A program made the position numbers and the translations under genes. From CAVPKN01 sp963832835 (GTDB lineage: Bacteria > Chlamydiota > Chlamydiia > Chlamydiales > JAAKFR01), in contig CAWHVD010000001.1 of the NCBI GenBank assembly GCA_963832835.1, positions 1,922,001-1,986,000 of the forward strand: a stretch of DNA of 64,000 bases. Direction: 5' to 3'. This document shows positions 63,221-64,000 of the stretch, one piece after another (the stretch's first letter is position 1; every line of letters begins with the position of its first letter). The notes under the pieces are model-generated. The model saw only the letters and a list, made by a program, of their open reading frames with translations. It was not told the DNA's origin and made no database searches.

Positions 63221-63559
63221 TCAAGCCATCGGACCTAAAGGCCGCCCCCCTAATAAATGAAAATGGAGATGGTCGATAGTCTGCCCAGCATTAGGTCCGT
63301 TGTTAACCAACAAGCGATACCCCTCTTCCTCAACATCAAATTGCTTGGCCAGAATTTGTGCTACACGCACGATTTGTGGAATCAAGGATAGGTCTTCAGA
63401 TTGCAATGATTGCAAATCTGGGATCACCTTGCGTGGGATGATCAGAAGATGGACGGGGGCTTTAGGGTGTTTGTCCTTAATCGCAACAATGGAGTCATCT
63501 TCATATACCTTTTCGCCAGGCAGCTCACCATCGATTATTTTTTCAAAAATTGTTTTCAT
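63221..63559 (-). CDS. hinT: HIT-family protein (HinT-like nucleotide hydrolase)
   Basis: About 112 residues. The histidine triad is TIDHLHFHLLGG, and the start TIFEKIIDGELPGEKVYED is HinT-like. It hydrolyses adenosine phosphoramidates. The ATG at 63559 is preferred; one at 63571 adds four residues. It is between MYG1 and the isochorismatase family gene, as HIT and MYG1 are neighbours in Chlamydia (CT385-CT386). Confidence 0.92.
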   Translation of the reverse strand: MKTIFEKIIDGELPGEKVYEDDSIVAIKDKHPKAPVHLLIIPRKVIPDLQSLQSEDLSLIPQIVRVAQILAKQFDVEEEGYRLLVNNGPNAGQTIDHLHFHLLGGRPLGPMA

Positions 63560-64000
63560 AAGGAATCCCATGAATCTCTAGTATATTTTTAAGCGCCTTG
63601 ACAGCGTCTTCTTTAGTTTCCCAAACAGAGGTAAAACGCCCTTTGTGGCAGAAAACAGCTCCAGCAATGCCCGATGCCTTTTTTAAATCATCATCGAGCA
63701 ACCCAGCCCATTTTTCTGGCAAAGGAAGCCTCACTTGCATCCTTCGTTCATAATCGGGAGGAATCCCCCTCAACTTCCAATGTTCTTTGGAGGGCATGAT
63801 CACAAACAAAGCTGGATGATCCTTGCCACCTAGCGTGAAGAAACTCTCTATCCAAGAGATCGGTTGGTCAAAAAAGAGACATAAACGGTACTTGTCCATC
63901 ACCCCTTTTACTGTCTTACGGCTCTCTTGGTTATAGATGTATCTCTCATACAACCGGCGTAAGTGCCCTACAGTAAAATCGAGTGCCTCATGAAATGCCT
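63543..64000 (-). CDS. MYG1/UPF0160 family protein, C-terminal part (5' end outside window)
   Basis: The frame is open to the right edge, giving about 152 C-terminal residues. RRMQVRLPLPEKWAGLLDDD and GIAGAVFCHKGRFTSVWETK are the MYG1 C-terminal signature. The DHH-type catalytic part lies outside. MYG1 proteins are predicted metal-dependent nucleases or phosphoesterases. Its end overlaps the hinT start, which marks it as the first visible gene of the operon. Confidence 0.88.
   Translation of the reverse strand, partial: AFHEALDFTVGHLRRLYERYIYNQESRKTVKGVMDKYRLCLFFDQPISWIESFFTLGGKDHPALFVIMPSKEHWKLRGIPPDYERRMQVRLPLPEKWAGLLDDDLKKASGIAGAVFCHKGRFTSVWETKEDAVKALKNILEIHGIPYENNF

Overview
The window comes from a member of the Chlamydiae, most likely an amoeba-associated or 'environmental' lineage of Parachlamydiales rather than a Chlamydia species. 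The evidence is synteny and content. The backbone pknD - valS - small membrane protein - V-type ATPase operon (E, DUF2764, A, B, D, I, K) - a CT311-position protein - transaldolase - rpoC-rpoB-rplL-rplJ-rplA-rplK-nusG-secE-trnW-tuf-trnT-infA is the order known around CT301-CT323 of C. trachomatis. Here it is broken by accessory genes and many small mobile elements, which classical Chlamydia largely lack. The species cannot be named from this sequence alone.

Layout. 1-9.7 kb: the 3' end of pknD, a 1,589-residue multidomain protein (PARP-like ADP-ribosyltransferase, ankyrin repeats, GlnD/DUF294-like nucleotidyltransferase, TPRs) convergent with it, then valS and a small membrane protein. 9.7-18.2 kb: an AGCS amino-acid symporter, three copies of a 115-bp MITE (called R1), a class I DAHP synthase, an IS1634-type insertion with a 70-bp target duplication, a decayed polymorphic toxin with its immunity gene, a lipoprotein and a cluster of small palindromes. 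18.2-25.7 kb: the V-ATPase operon, tightly packed with overlapping stops and starts. 25.9-31.1 kb: exported proteins, including a tandem pair of Cys/Pro-rich proteins, an Hsp20 and transaldolase. 31.3-39.9 kb: an accessory island holding a phosphoribosyltransferase-like protein, a 1,504-residue TIR-NACHT-HEAT protein, and an IS630-family element with relics. 40.1-53.2 kb: the RNA polymerase/ribosomal protein/EF-Tu block. 53.3-64 kb: housekeeping and surface genes (SufE, an Hsp70-like/DUF2760 pair, an aromatic amino-acid permease, a BBP7-like porin, an M24 peptidase, and a HEAT protein/isochorismatase/HIT/MYG1 operon).

Two dispersed elements explain much of the non-coding DNA. R1 is 115 bp, has GTRACTATTC termini and is flanked by 8-bp direct repeats; one copy sits between rplK and rplA. 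R2 is about 163 bp with long inverted ends that match those of the IS630 element at 38742-39882, so it looks like a MITE moved by that IS. R2 copies lie repeatedly just after stop codons, and two same-orientation copies bracket the TIR-NACHT gene.

The most novel content is the ART-ankyrin-NTase-TPR protein (two potential nucleotide-transfer activities in one putative effector), the TIR-NACHT-HEAT protein in its mobile-element frame, and the eroding Ntox50-like toxin with an apparently intact, translationally coupled immunity gene.
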